Origin: JAFGJQ01 sp964495075
GTDB taxonomy: Bacteria; Planctomycetota; Phycisphaerae; UBA1845
NCBI GenBank assembly: GCA_964495075.1
Contig: CAZBUJ010000010.1
Span: 41,436-105,435, forward strand
DNA length: 64,000 nucleotides
Direction of reading: 5' to 3'
A program made the position numbers and the translations under genes. The notes below the pieces were generated by a model, which made no database searches, had not been told where the DNA came from, and was given only the letters and a program-made list of their open reading frames with translations. Of the stretch, positions 26,133-34,955 are shown piece by piece. How positions within the stretch are numbered: the stretch's first letter is position 1; each line of letters starts with the position of its first letter.

Positions 26133-29100
26133 TCAGGATTGTCCGAACGACAGCGAGCTCAACGCGGAAAGCGACGACTGCTGCTGGCTCAGTTGGGCCA
26201 GGGCGGTCTCCAGGGCCTGGAACTGCCGCTCGAGCAGCGCCCGCTTGCCTTCCAGCAGGGCTTTTGTTGTTTCAATCCGACTGTTCAAGTCGTCCTCGCG
26301 CTTCTGGAGGGTGGCATTCTGGCGGTCGATCAGCCCGTCGCTGGAGCGAGTGATCTCGTCCAGCATCTCCTCCAGCACCGCGCCGATCCCGTCCTCGTCG
26401 TCGGTGAACAACTGCTCCACGATCTCCGGGCGTTCGGCATAGGCGTCGCGGAACGTCTCTTCGTCGAACTCCAGCCGGGCACCGCTGGTCAGCCGGACCC
26501 CCACGTCGAACAAGCGGTTCAGCGCGGACGGGCCGGCATCGTACGGCTGAACCACCGCGCGGCTCAGCCGGTCCTGGATCCGGCGTACCGTGGCGTCGCC
26601 GAGCAGCACGCCCCGCGTCTCCGTCTCCGGGTCGAACGCGGTGTATTCGTCAATGCGATCCTGGACGTCGTTATACGTCGAGACGAAGCTCTTCAGGTCC
26701 GCCACGATCCGCTCGAGATCCTGCGTGACCGAAATGGAGACCGGGTCGTCGGAGGTGCCGATCAGGTTGAGGGTCACCCCCTCGATCACGTCGGACACCG
26801 AGTTGCTCGAACTCGACACCACGATCGGGTTTGGCGACGTTCCGTCACCGAGGAAAAAGACCGCGTCACGCGCCTCGACCAGCGTCTGCGTGGCGAGTCC
26901 GGTCGCCCCGGCGTCGAAGATCAGCTCGCCCCGACTGCCCGACACGTCCGAGGTCAGGGTCAGGCGGTACGGACTGGACCCCGACCCGTCATTCAGCACG
27001 GAGGCGCTGATCCGGCCGCCCGCATCGTTGATCTTGGCGACGACGTCGTTCAACGTATCGTCGGCGTCGATGTCGATGGAAAGCTCCATCGTGCCGTCGA
27101 TGAACGATTCCCCGTCCTTCGCCGCGCCCGCGATGTGCAGGTCCACCGCGGTGCCGCCGTCCTCGTCGTCGACCCGAAGCCGCTCCTCGCCGCCCGCGCT
27201 GTCCGTGAGCACGATGCCGTCGCCCTGCTCGTTGATCGACGCCACCACATGCGACGCATCGGAGAACGCGTTGATCTGGCGTATGATGTCGCCCAGGGTG
27301 GTCAGCTGCTCCGAGATGTTGATGGTGAAACCGGCCCCCTGGCTGTTGGTCAGGCGCATCTTCCCCGCCCGCACCCCCTGACCGTAATTCATGTCCTCGA
27401 GACGAGTGGCCTCCGAGATGTACTGTAGCTGCACGTTGTCACCGTCGTGCACACCGTCGGCCGTTTCACCGAGCAGACCGAGATCCGCCGCCGTCGTGCT
27501 TCCGCTCTCTTCCACCCGAATGGCCCCGGAGGTCATCCCGGTCTCGTCCACGATCGCGATGCCGTTGCCGGCGTTGTTGATCTGGGCCCGGATCCGGGCG
27601 GTGCCGGCGCTACTATTGATCCGATCCAGCACGTCCTGCACCGTCTGGGCACCCGCCAGATCCACCACCGTTTGCGCCCCCGCCCGGTCCGAGATGCGAA
27701 TGCTGCCGAGTGCCACCCCGCGTCCCCCGTTGAGCGACTGGAGCAACACCGTGTTCAGCCCGGCAATCAGGTCCCGCGACTGCGCCGAGAGGCCGCTGTG
27801 CTCGCCGGCGAGCCCGAGATCGGCGGCGGTGTGGGTCAGCGTGCCATCCGGCAACTCCACGCCTTCGACCGTGATGCCGCCGCCGCCGATCGTGTTGTAC
27901 GTCAGTCGGATCCCGTTGCCGGAGAGGGAGGCGGTGACCTCTCCCTCGTTCCCCTCGGCGTAGTTGATCGCCCGAATCACGTCGCCGACGGTGGCGATGC
28001 GGAAGATGTCGCTGCCGGTCAGCGTCTGCTTGTCGACCTCGCCGGCGATCCCGAGATCGCGGGCCGCGAACCCGCTCACGTCCTCGATCTTCAGGGCGCG
28101 CCGCTGATCCTCCGGCGTCTCGGTCGTGTCCGAGATCATCAGGTAGTTGTTGGCCCGCGTCGCCCGCACCCCGACGTCCGCTTCGTTGATGAAGGTGATC
28201 ACGTCTTGAATCGTCCGGGCCGACGACAGGTCAATCTCGGCGGACGTCCCGCTGCGATCGGTGATCCGGATGATGCCGGGCGGACGACCGGTTCCGTCAT
28301 CCATCCGCACGCCGTTGCCACTATTGAGCTGCTCCAGCCGGGTCGTGTCGTCCAGGAAATCGGACAGGGAGACCGTGAACGACGTGTCCCCGCCGCCGGC
28401 GGTGATGCGGAAGTCCCCCGTCCCGGCGCGAACGTCACGCCGGACGCCGTTGCCGTCGTTGAGCGTCGACAGCAGCGTGGCGTCGGACAGGTGCACCACG
28501 TCGGCCCCGTCGATGCGACCCGTCTCGCTCGTCCCGAGGATGCCCAGGTCGGACGCCGTGGCCCCGCCGGCGTACTCGCCGACCGTCAGTGTGCCCCCGT
28601 CCACGTTCTCCAGCACGATGCGATCGCCGGAGACCGACGCCTTCACGTTGATCAGCGACTGCTGGTTGATCGCGTCGAGCACGTCGTCGACGGTGATGGC
28701 CGCCGAGAGATCGACGACCGCCGTCACCGCGGTGTCGTCGCTTCCGGTCGTGATCGAGACGCGTCCCCGCCGGACGCCCTCTCCGCCATTAAGGCGATCG
28801 AGCGAAGTGGTCGGGTTGAGCTTGCCCCGCCCGATTTCCACCGTCAGCGTGCCGGCCCCCACCGGCGTGGTGTCGGCGTCGGACAGCCCGCGGGCGATCA
28901 ATTGGTGATTGCTCACCAGCGAATGGACGCGAAACTGGTACGAGCCCGGCCGGGCACTGGAGCTCGTGATCGCCGTCATGACCGACTCGTCGCTGCTCGT
29001 GCTCTTGAAGGTCTGGAAGAACTGCGACTCGCCGAACCGGGACACGATTCCCTTCAGCGACGTGAGCCGGGCGGCCAGATCGGCGAACGCCGTCCGCTGG

Positions 29101-29228
29101 ATCTGCAACGCCTGGACCCGCTCTTCCATGAGCGTGACCGGGCCGGAGGACGCGTTGATGTAAGCGTCGATGATGTCCTGCGTGGGCAGGCCGGACAGAA
29201 GACCGACGGAACTCGTAATGCCGCTCAT
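26133..29228 (-). CDS. fliD: flagellar filament cap protein FliD, greatly enlarged
   Basis: Filament cap that polymerises exported flagellin. N-terminal D0/D1 (about residues 1-100; SGITSSVGLLSGLPTQDIID) and the C-terminal helical FliD_C part (from about 800; LNLIGTSDDPVSISVTQD, then DLKSFVSTYNDVQDRIDEY and the final coiled coil) are normal. Between them are about six repeats of the flagellin-hook-IN type, recognisable by pairs such as GVRxGxIRIxDxxG and (T/A)xxDVxxxIN. The result is 1031 residues, about twice the common 450-650. ATG 29228 follows GGGAG on the minus strand by 9 bases. A sigma-28-like promoter sits about 70 bases upstream. Confidence 0.93.
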   Translation of the reverse strand: MSGITSSVGLLSGLPTQDIIDAYINASSGPVTLMEERVQALQIQRTAFADLAARLTSLKGIVSRFGESQFFQTFKSTSSDESVMTAITSSSARPGSYQFRVHSLVSNHQLIARGLSDADTTPVGAGTLTVEIGRGKLNPTTSLDRLNGGEGVRRGRVSITTGSDDTAVTAVVDLSAAITVDDVLDAINQQSLINVKASVSGDRIVLENVDGGTLTVGEYAGGATASDLGILGTSETGRIDGADVVHLSDATLLSTLNDGNGVRRDVRAGTGDFRITAGGGDTSFTVSLSDFLDDTTRLEQLNSGNGVRMDDGTGRPPGIIRITDRSGTSAEIDLSSARTIQDVITFINEADVGVRATRANNYLMISDTTETPEDQRRALKIEDVSGFAARDLGIAGEVDKQTLTGSDIFRIATVGDVIRAINYAEGNEGEVTASLSGNGIRLTYNTIGGGGITVEGVELPDGTLTHTAADLGLAGEHSGLSAQSRDLIAGLNTVLLQSLNGGRGVALGSIRISDRAGAQTVVDLAGAQTVQDVLDRINSSAGTARIRAQINNAGNGIAIVDETGMTSGAIRVEESGSTTAADLGLLGETADGVHDGDNVQLQYISEATRLEDMNYGQGVRAGKMRLTNSQGAGFTINISEQLTTLGDIIRQINAFSDASHVVASINEQGDGIVLTDSAGGEERLRVDDEDGGTAVDLHIAGAAKDGESFIDGTMELSIDIDADDTLNDVVAKINDAGGRISASVLNDGSGSSPYRLTLTSDVSGSRGELIFDAGATGLATQTLVEARDAVFFLGDGTSPNPIVVSSSSNSVSDVIEGVTLNLIGTSDDPVSISVTQDLERIVADLKSFVSTYNDVQDRIDEYTAFDPETETRGVLLGDATVRRIQDRLSRAVVQPYDAGPSALNRLFDVGVRLTSGARLEFDEETFRDAYAERPEIVEQLFTDDEDGIGAVLEEMLDEITRSSDGLIDRQNATLQKREDDLNSRIETTKALLEGKRALLERQFQALETALAQLSQQQSSLSALSSLSFGQS

Positions 29229-29295
29229 GCGAATCACTCCCGACAGCCGGGCGACCGGGCGCAGACCGGGCGCGACAGGCTGAGAAACCACATGG

Positions 29296-29321
29296 TTATC
29301 GGCAGAAACACGGCGGTTCTA
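29296..29321 (-). promoter_or_regulatory. sigma-28-like promoter of fliD
   Basis: On the minus strand a perfect GCCGATAA -10 element (29303-29296) is preceded, 10 bases upstream, by TAGAACCG (29321-29314), a partial match to the TAAAGTTT -35 element. Transcription would begin about 60 bases before the fliD start. The -35 part lies inside the upstream arm of the hairpin at 29311-29351. Confidence 0.6.
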
Positions 29322-29351
29322 AAGGGGATTCATTCACCTTCAGAACCGCCG
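29311..29351 (-). terminator. hairpin after flagellin gene 1
   Basis: CGGCGGTTCT (29311-29320) pairs perfectly with AGAACCGCCG (29342-29351), and a further AAGG/CCTT pairing closes the loop. It starts 25 bases past the flagellin stop on the minus strand. A short T-rich run (TGTTTCT) follows, so it can act as a terminator. It overlaps the -35 region of the fliD promoter. Confidence 0.65.
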
Positions 29352-29375
29352 CGAATCGGTAGGGGAAGCTGTCGA

Positions 29376-30794
29376 TCAACCACCCAGCAGAGTCAGCGCC
29401 GTCTGCGGCACCTGCTGGCTGATGTTCAGTGTCATCGAGTTCGCCTGAAGCAGGATCTGATCCCGGGTCAGGGCCGACACCTCGACGGCATAATCGGCGT
29501 CGCGGATCGCGGACTCGCTTGCCGTCACGTTCTCGAAGGCGATCTGCTGGCTGTTGATGTTGGTCTCCATTTTCTGCTTCTGGGCGGCTCCCAGCCGCCC
29601 CCGCATGCTGGAGACCTGGTTGATCGCCTCGGTGATGATGTTCTCGGCCGCGATGAAGTTGCCGCGGGCCACCTCGTACGCGCCGCCGCTGCGAATGTCG
29701 CTCAGGAAACCGGTGATCGTGTTGCCCAGGTTCGCCGTCGACGTCGAATCGATCCCCATATGAAGCTGGCCCTGGAGGTTGACCTGCGGCGTGATCTGGA
29801 ACAGGGCCCCTCCGCCGGTGATGTAGAACGTGGACGTCGTGGTCTGCATGGCGAACGCGGACGTCAGGTAGAACCGGGCCTCCAGCCCCTGGGTTCGCGT
29901 GTCTGCCTGCAACCCGCTCGTGTAGGCCCGCTGCCCGTTCACGATAACGTTCGGATCGAACCCTTCGTCCCGCTGCGTCGTGCCCGTTGCGATGCTCGAG
30001 CCCATGAACGTGCCGTTGATTGACCGCACGCTCACGAAGGCGTCGCTGCCGAACTCCGTGCTCACCAGGACCAACGACCCGCCGGACACCGCCGCCCGGA
30101 CTCCCGTCGCGTCGGTGATGCTGTTGATCGCGTCGCGAACTTCGGCCTGGGTGGACCCCGACTGGAACGACAGAATGTCCGTCCCCAGCCGACCCGAAAG
30201 CTCGATGGTCACCGCGCTGGTGGTCGTCGCGCCGAACGACATCTGGGCCAGCTCGGCCGCCGACTGCACCTCCACCACGACCCGCTTCGTCCCGCCTTCG
30301 GCGATGCGGGCCGCATAGACCGACGTATGGGCGAGTTGCGTCGTGTCGATGCTGCTGGCCTGGTACGCCATCGCCCCGCTCAACAGCTTCTTGCCGGCGA
30401 ACGTCGTGGTATTCGCGATGCGGTCGATGCTCGACAGGATCGCATCGATCTCGAGCTGGTTGGCCTGCACTTCCTCGTCGGAGATGGCACCTTCGTTGGC
30501 GATTCCGAGCACCAGCCCCTTGAGGTCAAGCAGCAGCGAGGAGACCTCGTTCAGCGAGCCCTCGGCCACCGAGATGACGTTGATGGCCCGCTGGGTGTTC
30601 TTGATCGCGGCCGACAGGCCGCGGATCTCCTTCCGCAGGCTCTCGGAGGCAATCAGTCCGGCCGGGTCATCTTTTCCCCGGTTGATGCGCAGCCCCGTGG
30701 CCAGCCGTTCCAACCTCGTATACAGGTCGTTGGTGTTGCCGCGGAAACGCCCCATGGCAACGATGGCGGGAACATTGGTGTTGATGCGAGTCAT
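29376..30794 (-). CDS. flagellin 1
   Basis: Filament subunit of 472 residues. Conserved N-terminal D0/D1 (MTRINTNVPAIVAMGRFRGN, then LATGLRINRGKDDPAGLIAS) and C-terminal D1/D0 (ENIITEAINQVSSMRGRLGA, then DYAVEVSALTRDQILLQA) flank a central domain of about 200 residues. No signal peptide, as expected for type III export. It ends with LTLLGG. The second flagellin gene lies upstream on the same strand, separated by a terminator and its own leader, so the two are probably separate transcripts. It shares the N-terminal MTRINTNV start with flagellin 2 but differs in the centre. Confidence 0.95.
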   Translation of the reverse strand: MTRINTNVPAIVAMGRFRGNTNDLYTRLERLATGLRINRGKDDPAGLIASESLRKEIRGLSAAIKNTQRAINVISVAEGSLNEVSSLLLDLKGLVLGIANEGAISDEEVQANQLEIDAILSSIDRIANTTTFAGKKLLSGAMAYQASSIDTTQLAHTSVYAARIAEGGTKRVVVEVQSAAELAQMSFGATTTSAVTIELSGRLGTDILSFQSGSTQAEVRDAINSITDATGVRAAVSGGSLVLVSTEFGSDAFVSVRSINGTFMGSSIATGTTQRDEGFDPNVIVNGQRAYTSGLQADTRTQGLEARFYLTSAFAMQTTTSTFYITGGGALFQITPQVNLQGQLHMGIDSTSTANLGNTITGFLSDIRSGGAYEVARGNFIAAENIITEAINQVSSMRGRLGAAQKQKMETNINSQQIAFENVTASESAIRDADYAVEVSALTRDQILLQANSMTLNISQQVPQTALTLLGG

Positions 30795-30992
30795 AGCATC
30801 CTCCGTGACAATGCGGGCCGCCTGTTCCGCTCATGCCCGCGATCGCGCAGCCGTGCACGATCCAAACCCGTTTTTCGGCCGGCGAGCGATTCCACCGGAC
30901 GTCCGCCAGACCCGCCCCGCGATGGATCGAGCGCGGCGTCCGCAGACGCAGCGAGCATTATCGCTCGACGCCGTACAGCGCATTTCGTCCGG

Positions 30993-31009
30993 CCGATAAG
31001 GGCCCTTTA
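30993..31009 (-). promoter_or_regulatory. conserved motif upstream of flagellin 1
   Basis: On the minus strand TAAAGGGCCCTTATCGG, about 200 bases before the flagellin start. The same 17-mer with one change lies upstream of flagellin 2 (32886-32902). Conservation in otherwise unrelated leaders suggests a promoter or regulator site, though it does not fit the usual sigma-28 spacing. The rest of 30795-30992 shows no gene. Confidence 0.5.
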
Positions 31010-31095
31010 CTTAATTCCCGGTCCTTGCAGTAGATAGGAACTTATGGGACCTCCTCGCCAACCCGGGGCCGATAACGCCCCCAGTCCGTTCAACG

Positions 31096-31131
31096 AAAAC
31101 GCCCGCCGCCGGTCGAAACCGGCGCCGGGCG
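31096..31131 (-). terminator. rho-independent terminator of flagellin 2
   Basis: A 14-base stem with one mismatch (31100-31113 with 31118-31131) and a four-base loop (TTCG on the minus strand) is followed on the minus strand by TTTT. It begins 30 bases past the stop of flagellin 2. A textbook intrinsic terminator, and it separates the two flagellin genes. Confidence 0.88.
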
Positions 31132-31160
31132 CCTGCTGCGATCCCTCAACGCGGCCGGCT

Positions 31161-32582
31161 TTACCCGAGTAGCTGCAATGCGTTCTGCGGCAACTGGTTG
31201 GCCAGCTGCAGCGACAGAATGTTCGACTGCACCAGGATCTGCGCCCGGGACAATGAACTCGTCTCGACGGCGAAGTCCGTGTCGCGGATCGCACTCTCGG
31301 CTGCCGCCGTATTCTCGAACGCCACCTGCAGCGAGTTGATCGTCGTCTGCAGCGTGTCCTTCTGGAACGCACCGATCCGACCGCGGAGGGACGAGATCTG
31401 GTCCTGTGCCTTGCGCACGATCCGCTGCGCGTTCAGGTAGTTGCGGCTGTGCACGTCGTTGGTCTGACCGCGGGACAGCGTCGACAGTCGGCCGATGACA
31501 TCGTCACCCAGCGACGCCGTGGTAACGGAACCGATGCCGATCGTTTCCCGCCCGATCAGACCCACCTCGGGCGAGATGGCGAATTTCGCGCCGCCGCCCG
31601 TGACGTAGAACGTGGCCGCCGCCGACGTGTTCTGCGAGAACGCCGCCGACAACGACAGGTCGAGTGACAGGGAGCCGGAAACCACCGACGCTTCCAGGCC
31701 GCGGGTGGTGGCGGTGAACCCGTTGATGGTCACCGTCGGATCCACGCCAGTATCGGTGACCACGCCACCGGTCGGCGTGAAGTCGCCCGTCAGGACCTGG
31801 ATCTCGACCAGGGCGTCGCTGCCGTAGTTCGTGCTGTTCAAATACAGCGTCCCCCCGGCCGCCGAGGCGGTCACCCCGGTCAGCTCTTGGGAGGAGTTGA
31901 TCGCAGTAGCCATGTCGCTCAACGTGGTGCCGGAGGCAAAGCTCAACACGTCGGCCCCGTACTCACCGCGAACCTCGAGCGTGGTGGCCGACTGCAGCGC
32001 ACCGCCCGCACCGCCGCCGAGCCCGGAGAGCCGGGCCGTCTGGGCCGAGGCCAGCACCTGCACGGTGACGGTCCGGGCGGCCCCGTCGGGGACCTTGGCG
32101 GAGTTGATCTGGAGAGCCGCGATCTGCGAACTGTTCACCGAGGAGGTCGTGAAATCGTAGTTCCCGTCGAGCAGCTTCTCGCCGTTGAACGCGGTGGTGC
32201 CTGAGATCCGATTGATCGACGACAGGATCGTGTCGATCTGGAGCTGGTTTGCGTCCCGCTCGCTGTCGGACAGCCCCGCTTCGTTGGCGCTGCGATCGAT
32301 CAGGTCCTCCAGTTCGAGGAGTAGCGCGTTGACCTCGGCCAGGGCCGCTTCCGCGATGCCCACCACGTGGTCGGCCCGATTGGCGTTGTTGATCGCCGCG
32401 GTGATCGCAATCTTGGAGGCCCGCAGGCCCTCGGATGCGATCAGGCCCGCCGGGTCGTCCTTGCCCGTGTTGATTCGCACGCCCGTGCTCAGGCGGTCCA
32501 GGGCCGTCGTCAAGGACAGGTTGTTGGCGTCGAGCGTTCGCCTGGCAATGAGGTTCTGGACATTCGTGTTGATGCGAGTCAT
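31161..32582 (-). CDS. flagellin 2
   Basis: Filament subunit of 473 residues from ATG 32582 (MTRINTNVQNLIARRTLDAN). The frame extends to 32642, but the added residues do not belong to flagellins. N-terminal LSTGVRINTGKDDPAGLIAS and C-terminal SLRGRIGAFQKDTLQTTINS, AIRDTDFAVETSSLSRAQIL and final NALQLLG are canonical. The central domain is Thr-, Ala- and Gly-rich and may be surface exposed. Paralogue of flagellin 1. Two flagellins with different central domains may form distinct parts of one filament or alternative filaments. Confidence 0.95.
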   Translation of the reverse strand: MTRINTNVQNLIARRTLDANNLSLTTALDRLSTGVRINTGKDDPAGLIASEGLRASKIAITAAINNANRADHVVGIAEAALAEVNALLLELEDLIDRSANEAGLSDSERDANQLQIDTILSSINRISGTTAFNGEKLLDGNYDFTTSSVNSSQIAALQINSAKVPDGAARTVTVQVLASAQTARLSGLGGGAGGALQSATTLEVRGEYGADVLSFASGTTLSDMATAINSSQELTGVTASAAGGTLYLNSTNYGSDALVEIQVLTGDFTPTGGVVTDTGVDPTVTINGFTATTRGLEASVVSGSLSLDLSLSAAFSQNTSAAATFYVTGGGAKFAISPEVGLIGRETIGIGSVTTASLGDDVIGRLSTLSRGQTNDVHSRNYLNAQRIVRKAQDQISSLRGRIGAFQKDTLQTTINSLQVAFENTAAAESAIRDTDFAVETSSLSRAQILVQSNILSLQLANQLPQNALQLLG

Positions 32583-33208
32583 GACGGTTCGTGCCTCCAA
32601 ACGCGTCTTCGTATCCGCCGGCCGGCTCGATGGGAGCGCCATCGATGCAGTTCACCGCGACGGATGGTTTGACGGTGCCGTCAGGGCGATGCTGACTGAC
32701 GGCGGGCTCGTGCATCCGAGTATGTTGAGCGGACGACCGTACCCGTTGCCGATCACGTCCGCTGCCGAATCTGGCGAGTAAATCTCCTGTCCAGCGCCGC
32801 GGCGATCGGCGCCTTGCGTCGCAGCTCCCGTTGTCCGCCATCGGCAGCCGGGACACCGCGCGTTGACTCTGCTCGGATCGTCGCACCGATAAGGCCCCTT
32901 TAGGTGTTTCCCCGCGGCCGGAAACCGGCGGTTGGACACCGCACCGATATCGGGACCAAGCCGGGATTCCCATAAACCGCCGCAATGGAATCAGACCCGA
33001 TCAGGCTCGGCTATTACCGGACAAGCCCTCGGCGGCGTCCCAAAACCGAAGGGCCAAAATTTTTGACGGCAAGACCGCTTTTATCGCGTACAGCCGCCCG
33101 ATGACGGCCATGACAAACCCGCAGGCGCGAGATTCCCGGCCACGACCGTAAACATCCAAATGGAGAGTGGATGGAAAGACATTCTGGCGACAAGGCAAGG
33201 CGAGAAGA
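32583..33208. other. long leader region upstream of flagellin 2
   Basis: No gene is seen in these 626 bases between dapD and flagellin 2. It holds the conserved 17-mer listed at 32886-32902, and AT-richer patches near 33050-33080. Promoter elements for flagellin 2 are expected here. Confidence 0.35.
32886..32902 (-). promoter_or_regulatory. conserved motif upstream of flagellin 2
   Basis: On the minus strand TAAAGGGGCCTTATCGG, about 300 bases before the flagellin 2 start. It matches the motif upstream of flagellin 1 at 16 of 17 positions. No other copy was noticed in the window. Confidence 0.5.
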
Positions 33209-34039
33209 CTACGAGGAACGCAACGCGTCCTCCAACGTGGTACGCGCATCCGTCCGGGCGTCACGGTACTTCACGATCACCGCCGCGTAGATCGCGATGC
33301 CCCGCGCAGCGGCAAAGTCACCGGACGCTGCCCGTGTTCCAGACACCACCACCGCGCCCGGCGGAATCGTCAATACGCCGTCCATCGGCTCGATGCGACA
33401 CTCGTGGACCAGGTCGATCACCGGCGTCGATGACGCCAACACGACGCCGGCCGCCAGGACGGCACCGCGACCGACACGCACGCCTTCGTAGACGCCGCAG
33501 TTCCCGCCGATGAACGCGTGGTCCTCCACGATTACCGGCAACGCACCGACCGGCTCCAACACGCCACCGATCTGCGCCGCGGCGGACACGTGAACGCCGC
33601 GCCCCACCTGCGCGCACGAACCGATCAACGCATGACTGTCGATCATCGAATCGGCGTCGACGTATGCCCCCACGTTTATGTACGCCGGCGGCATGATCAC
33701 CACGTCGGCGCCGACGTGGGCGCCCCGGCGAATCGTCGTGCCGCCGGGAACCACCCGGACGCCCGGCGGACACTCGGTCTGCGGGAACAGCAGGTCGCGG
33801 TCCCGATAGGGAAACACGTCGCCGGTCAGATCCATGTTGTCCGCCAGGCGAAAGACCTGAAGGATCCCCTCTTTCACACGGCGATCGACCACCCAGTGGC
33901 CATCTCCGCCCGGATGGGCCGCACGCAACTCACCACGCTGCAACGCATCGAGAAACGCACGGCACGCCTCGCGCGACTGGGGCACGGACCCGGTCGACGC
34001 GTCACGCCCCGGCGACGGCGGAGTGACGTTGATTGGCAT
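33209..34039 (-). CDS. dapD: tetrahydrodipicolinate N-succinyltransferase
   Basis: Succinylates tetrahydrodipicolinate in the succinylase branch of lysine and meso-diaminopimelate synthesis. It is 276 residues, the usual length. N-terminal helices are followed by a left-handed beta-helix of hexapeptide repeats (about 105-230: VVIMPPAYINVGAYVD, MIDSHALIGSCAQVG, VHVSAAAQIGGVLEP, FIGGNCGVYEGVRVG). The start at 34039 follows a G-rich ribosome site and lies inside the end of dapA (overlap about 38 bases), so the genes are translationally coupled in the order dapB-dapA-dapD. Confidence 0.93.
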   Translation of the reverse strand: MPINVTPPSPGRDASTGSVPQSREACRAFLDALQRGELRAAHPGGDGHWVVDRRVKEGILQVFRLADNMDLTGDVFPYRDRDLLFPQTECPPGVRVVPGGTTIRRGAHVGADVVIMPPAYINVGAYVDADSMIDSHALIGSCAQVGRGVHVSAAAQIGGVLEPVGALPVIVEDHAFIGGNCGVYEGVRVGRGAVLAAGVVLASSTPVIDLVHECRIEPMDGVLTIPPGAVVVSGTRAASGDFAAARGIAIYAAVIVKYRDARTDARTTLEDALRSS

Positions 34040-34955
34040 CGCTTGCCCCCCGTTGAACAATCTGCGTGGTCTCGATAACTCTCGCCTGCTGCAACGCCGC
34101 CCGGACCGCGGCATGATGCGGCTCGAGCAACGTCGTCATCGGCGTCCGCAGCACGTTCGCGATCAACCCCATCTCCGCCATTGCGAACTTGACCGGGATC
34201 GGATTGGATTCGATGAAGTTCGCCTTCATCAACCCGAACAACTGCCCGTGCAGCTCCGCAGCCGTCGCCCGGTCGCCGCCGAGGGCCGCCCGGACCAGCG
34301 ACACGAACGCGGCGGGCACCTCGTTCGAGATTACGGCGATCACACCGTCCGCCCCCAACGCGATCATCGGGAGGGCCAACGAATCCTCGCCCGACAGCAC
34401 GGTGAACCGATCCGGCCGCCCACGCAGAATCGCCGCCGCCTGATCCAGGTCGGCCACCGCCTGCTTCACCGCGACGAAACGCGAATCCTCGGCGAGTTGG
34501 AGCACCGTCTCCGGCGCCATCGTGACACTCGTCCGCGAGGGCACGTTGTAGAGAATCACGGGCCGGTCCGTCGCGTCCGCCACCGCGTGGAAATGATCGA
34601 CCAGTCCCTGCTGCGTGGGCTTGACGTAATACGGCGTGACGTGCAGCAACGCGTCAGCCCCGGCCCGGACACAATCCCGGGACAACGCGACGGCCTGCGC
34701 CGTCCGATTACTCCCCGCACCGGCGATCACCGGCACCCGCCCCGCCGCCGCCGCCACCACCGCCTCGACGACGTGGACATGCTCCTCTGGCTCCATCGCC
34801 GCCGCTTCACCGGTGGTCCCGCAGGCCACGACGCCGGCCACGCCCGCGTCCACCTGCCGGTCCACCAGCCGGGCCATGGCCGGCCCGTCAAACGAACCGT
34901 CCGCGTGAAAGGGTGTCACCAGTGCGGTGAAGACTCCGGTCAGCCGTTCGTCCAT
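34002..34955 (-). CDS. dapA: 4-hydroxy-tetrahydrodipicolinate synthase
   Basis: Condenses aspartate semialdehyde with pyruvate, the first committed step of lysine synthesis. A 317-residue TIM barrel. GTTGEAAAMEPEEH binds pyruvate and substrate, HVTPYYVKPTQQGLVDHF has the catalytic tyrosine, and FVAVKQAVAD holds the Schiff-base lysine. GEDSLALPMIALGADGVIAV is the usual late motif. It is slightly longer than the normal 290-300 because of a C-terminal extension of about 15 residues that overlaps dapD. The start overlaps dapB by 16 bases. Confidence 0.95.
   Translation of the reverse strand: MDERLTGVFTALVTPFHADGSFDGPAMARLVDRQVDAGVAGVVACGTTGEAAAMEPEEHVHVVEAVVAAAAGRVPVIAGAGSNRTAQAVALSRDCVRAGADALLHVTPYYVKPTQQGLVDHFHAVADATDRPVILYNVPSRTSVTMAPETVLQLAEDSRFVAVKQAVADLDQAAAILRGRPDRFTVLSGEDSLALPMIALGADGVIAVISNEVPAAFVSLVRAALGGDRATAAELHGQLFGLMKANFIESNPIPVKFAMAEMGLIANVLRTPMTTLLEPHHAAVRAALQQARVIETTQIVQRGASDANQRHSAVAGA

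Noticed and set aside
27447..30023. 858-codon plus-strand open frame across fliD and flagellin
   Set aside because: Antisense shadow; FliD and flagellin signatures are on the minus strand.
30991..31000. GCCGATAA on the plus strand as a sigma-28 promoter
   Set aside because: No -35 element is found upstream on that strand and it would fire away from the flagellin 1 gene; the element is part of the conserved minus-strand 17-mer.
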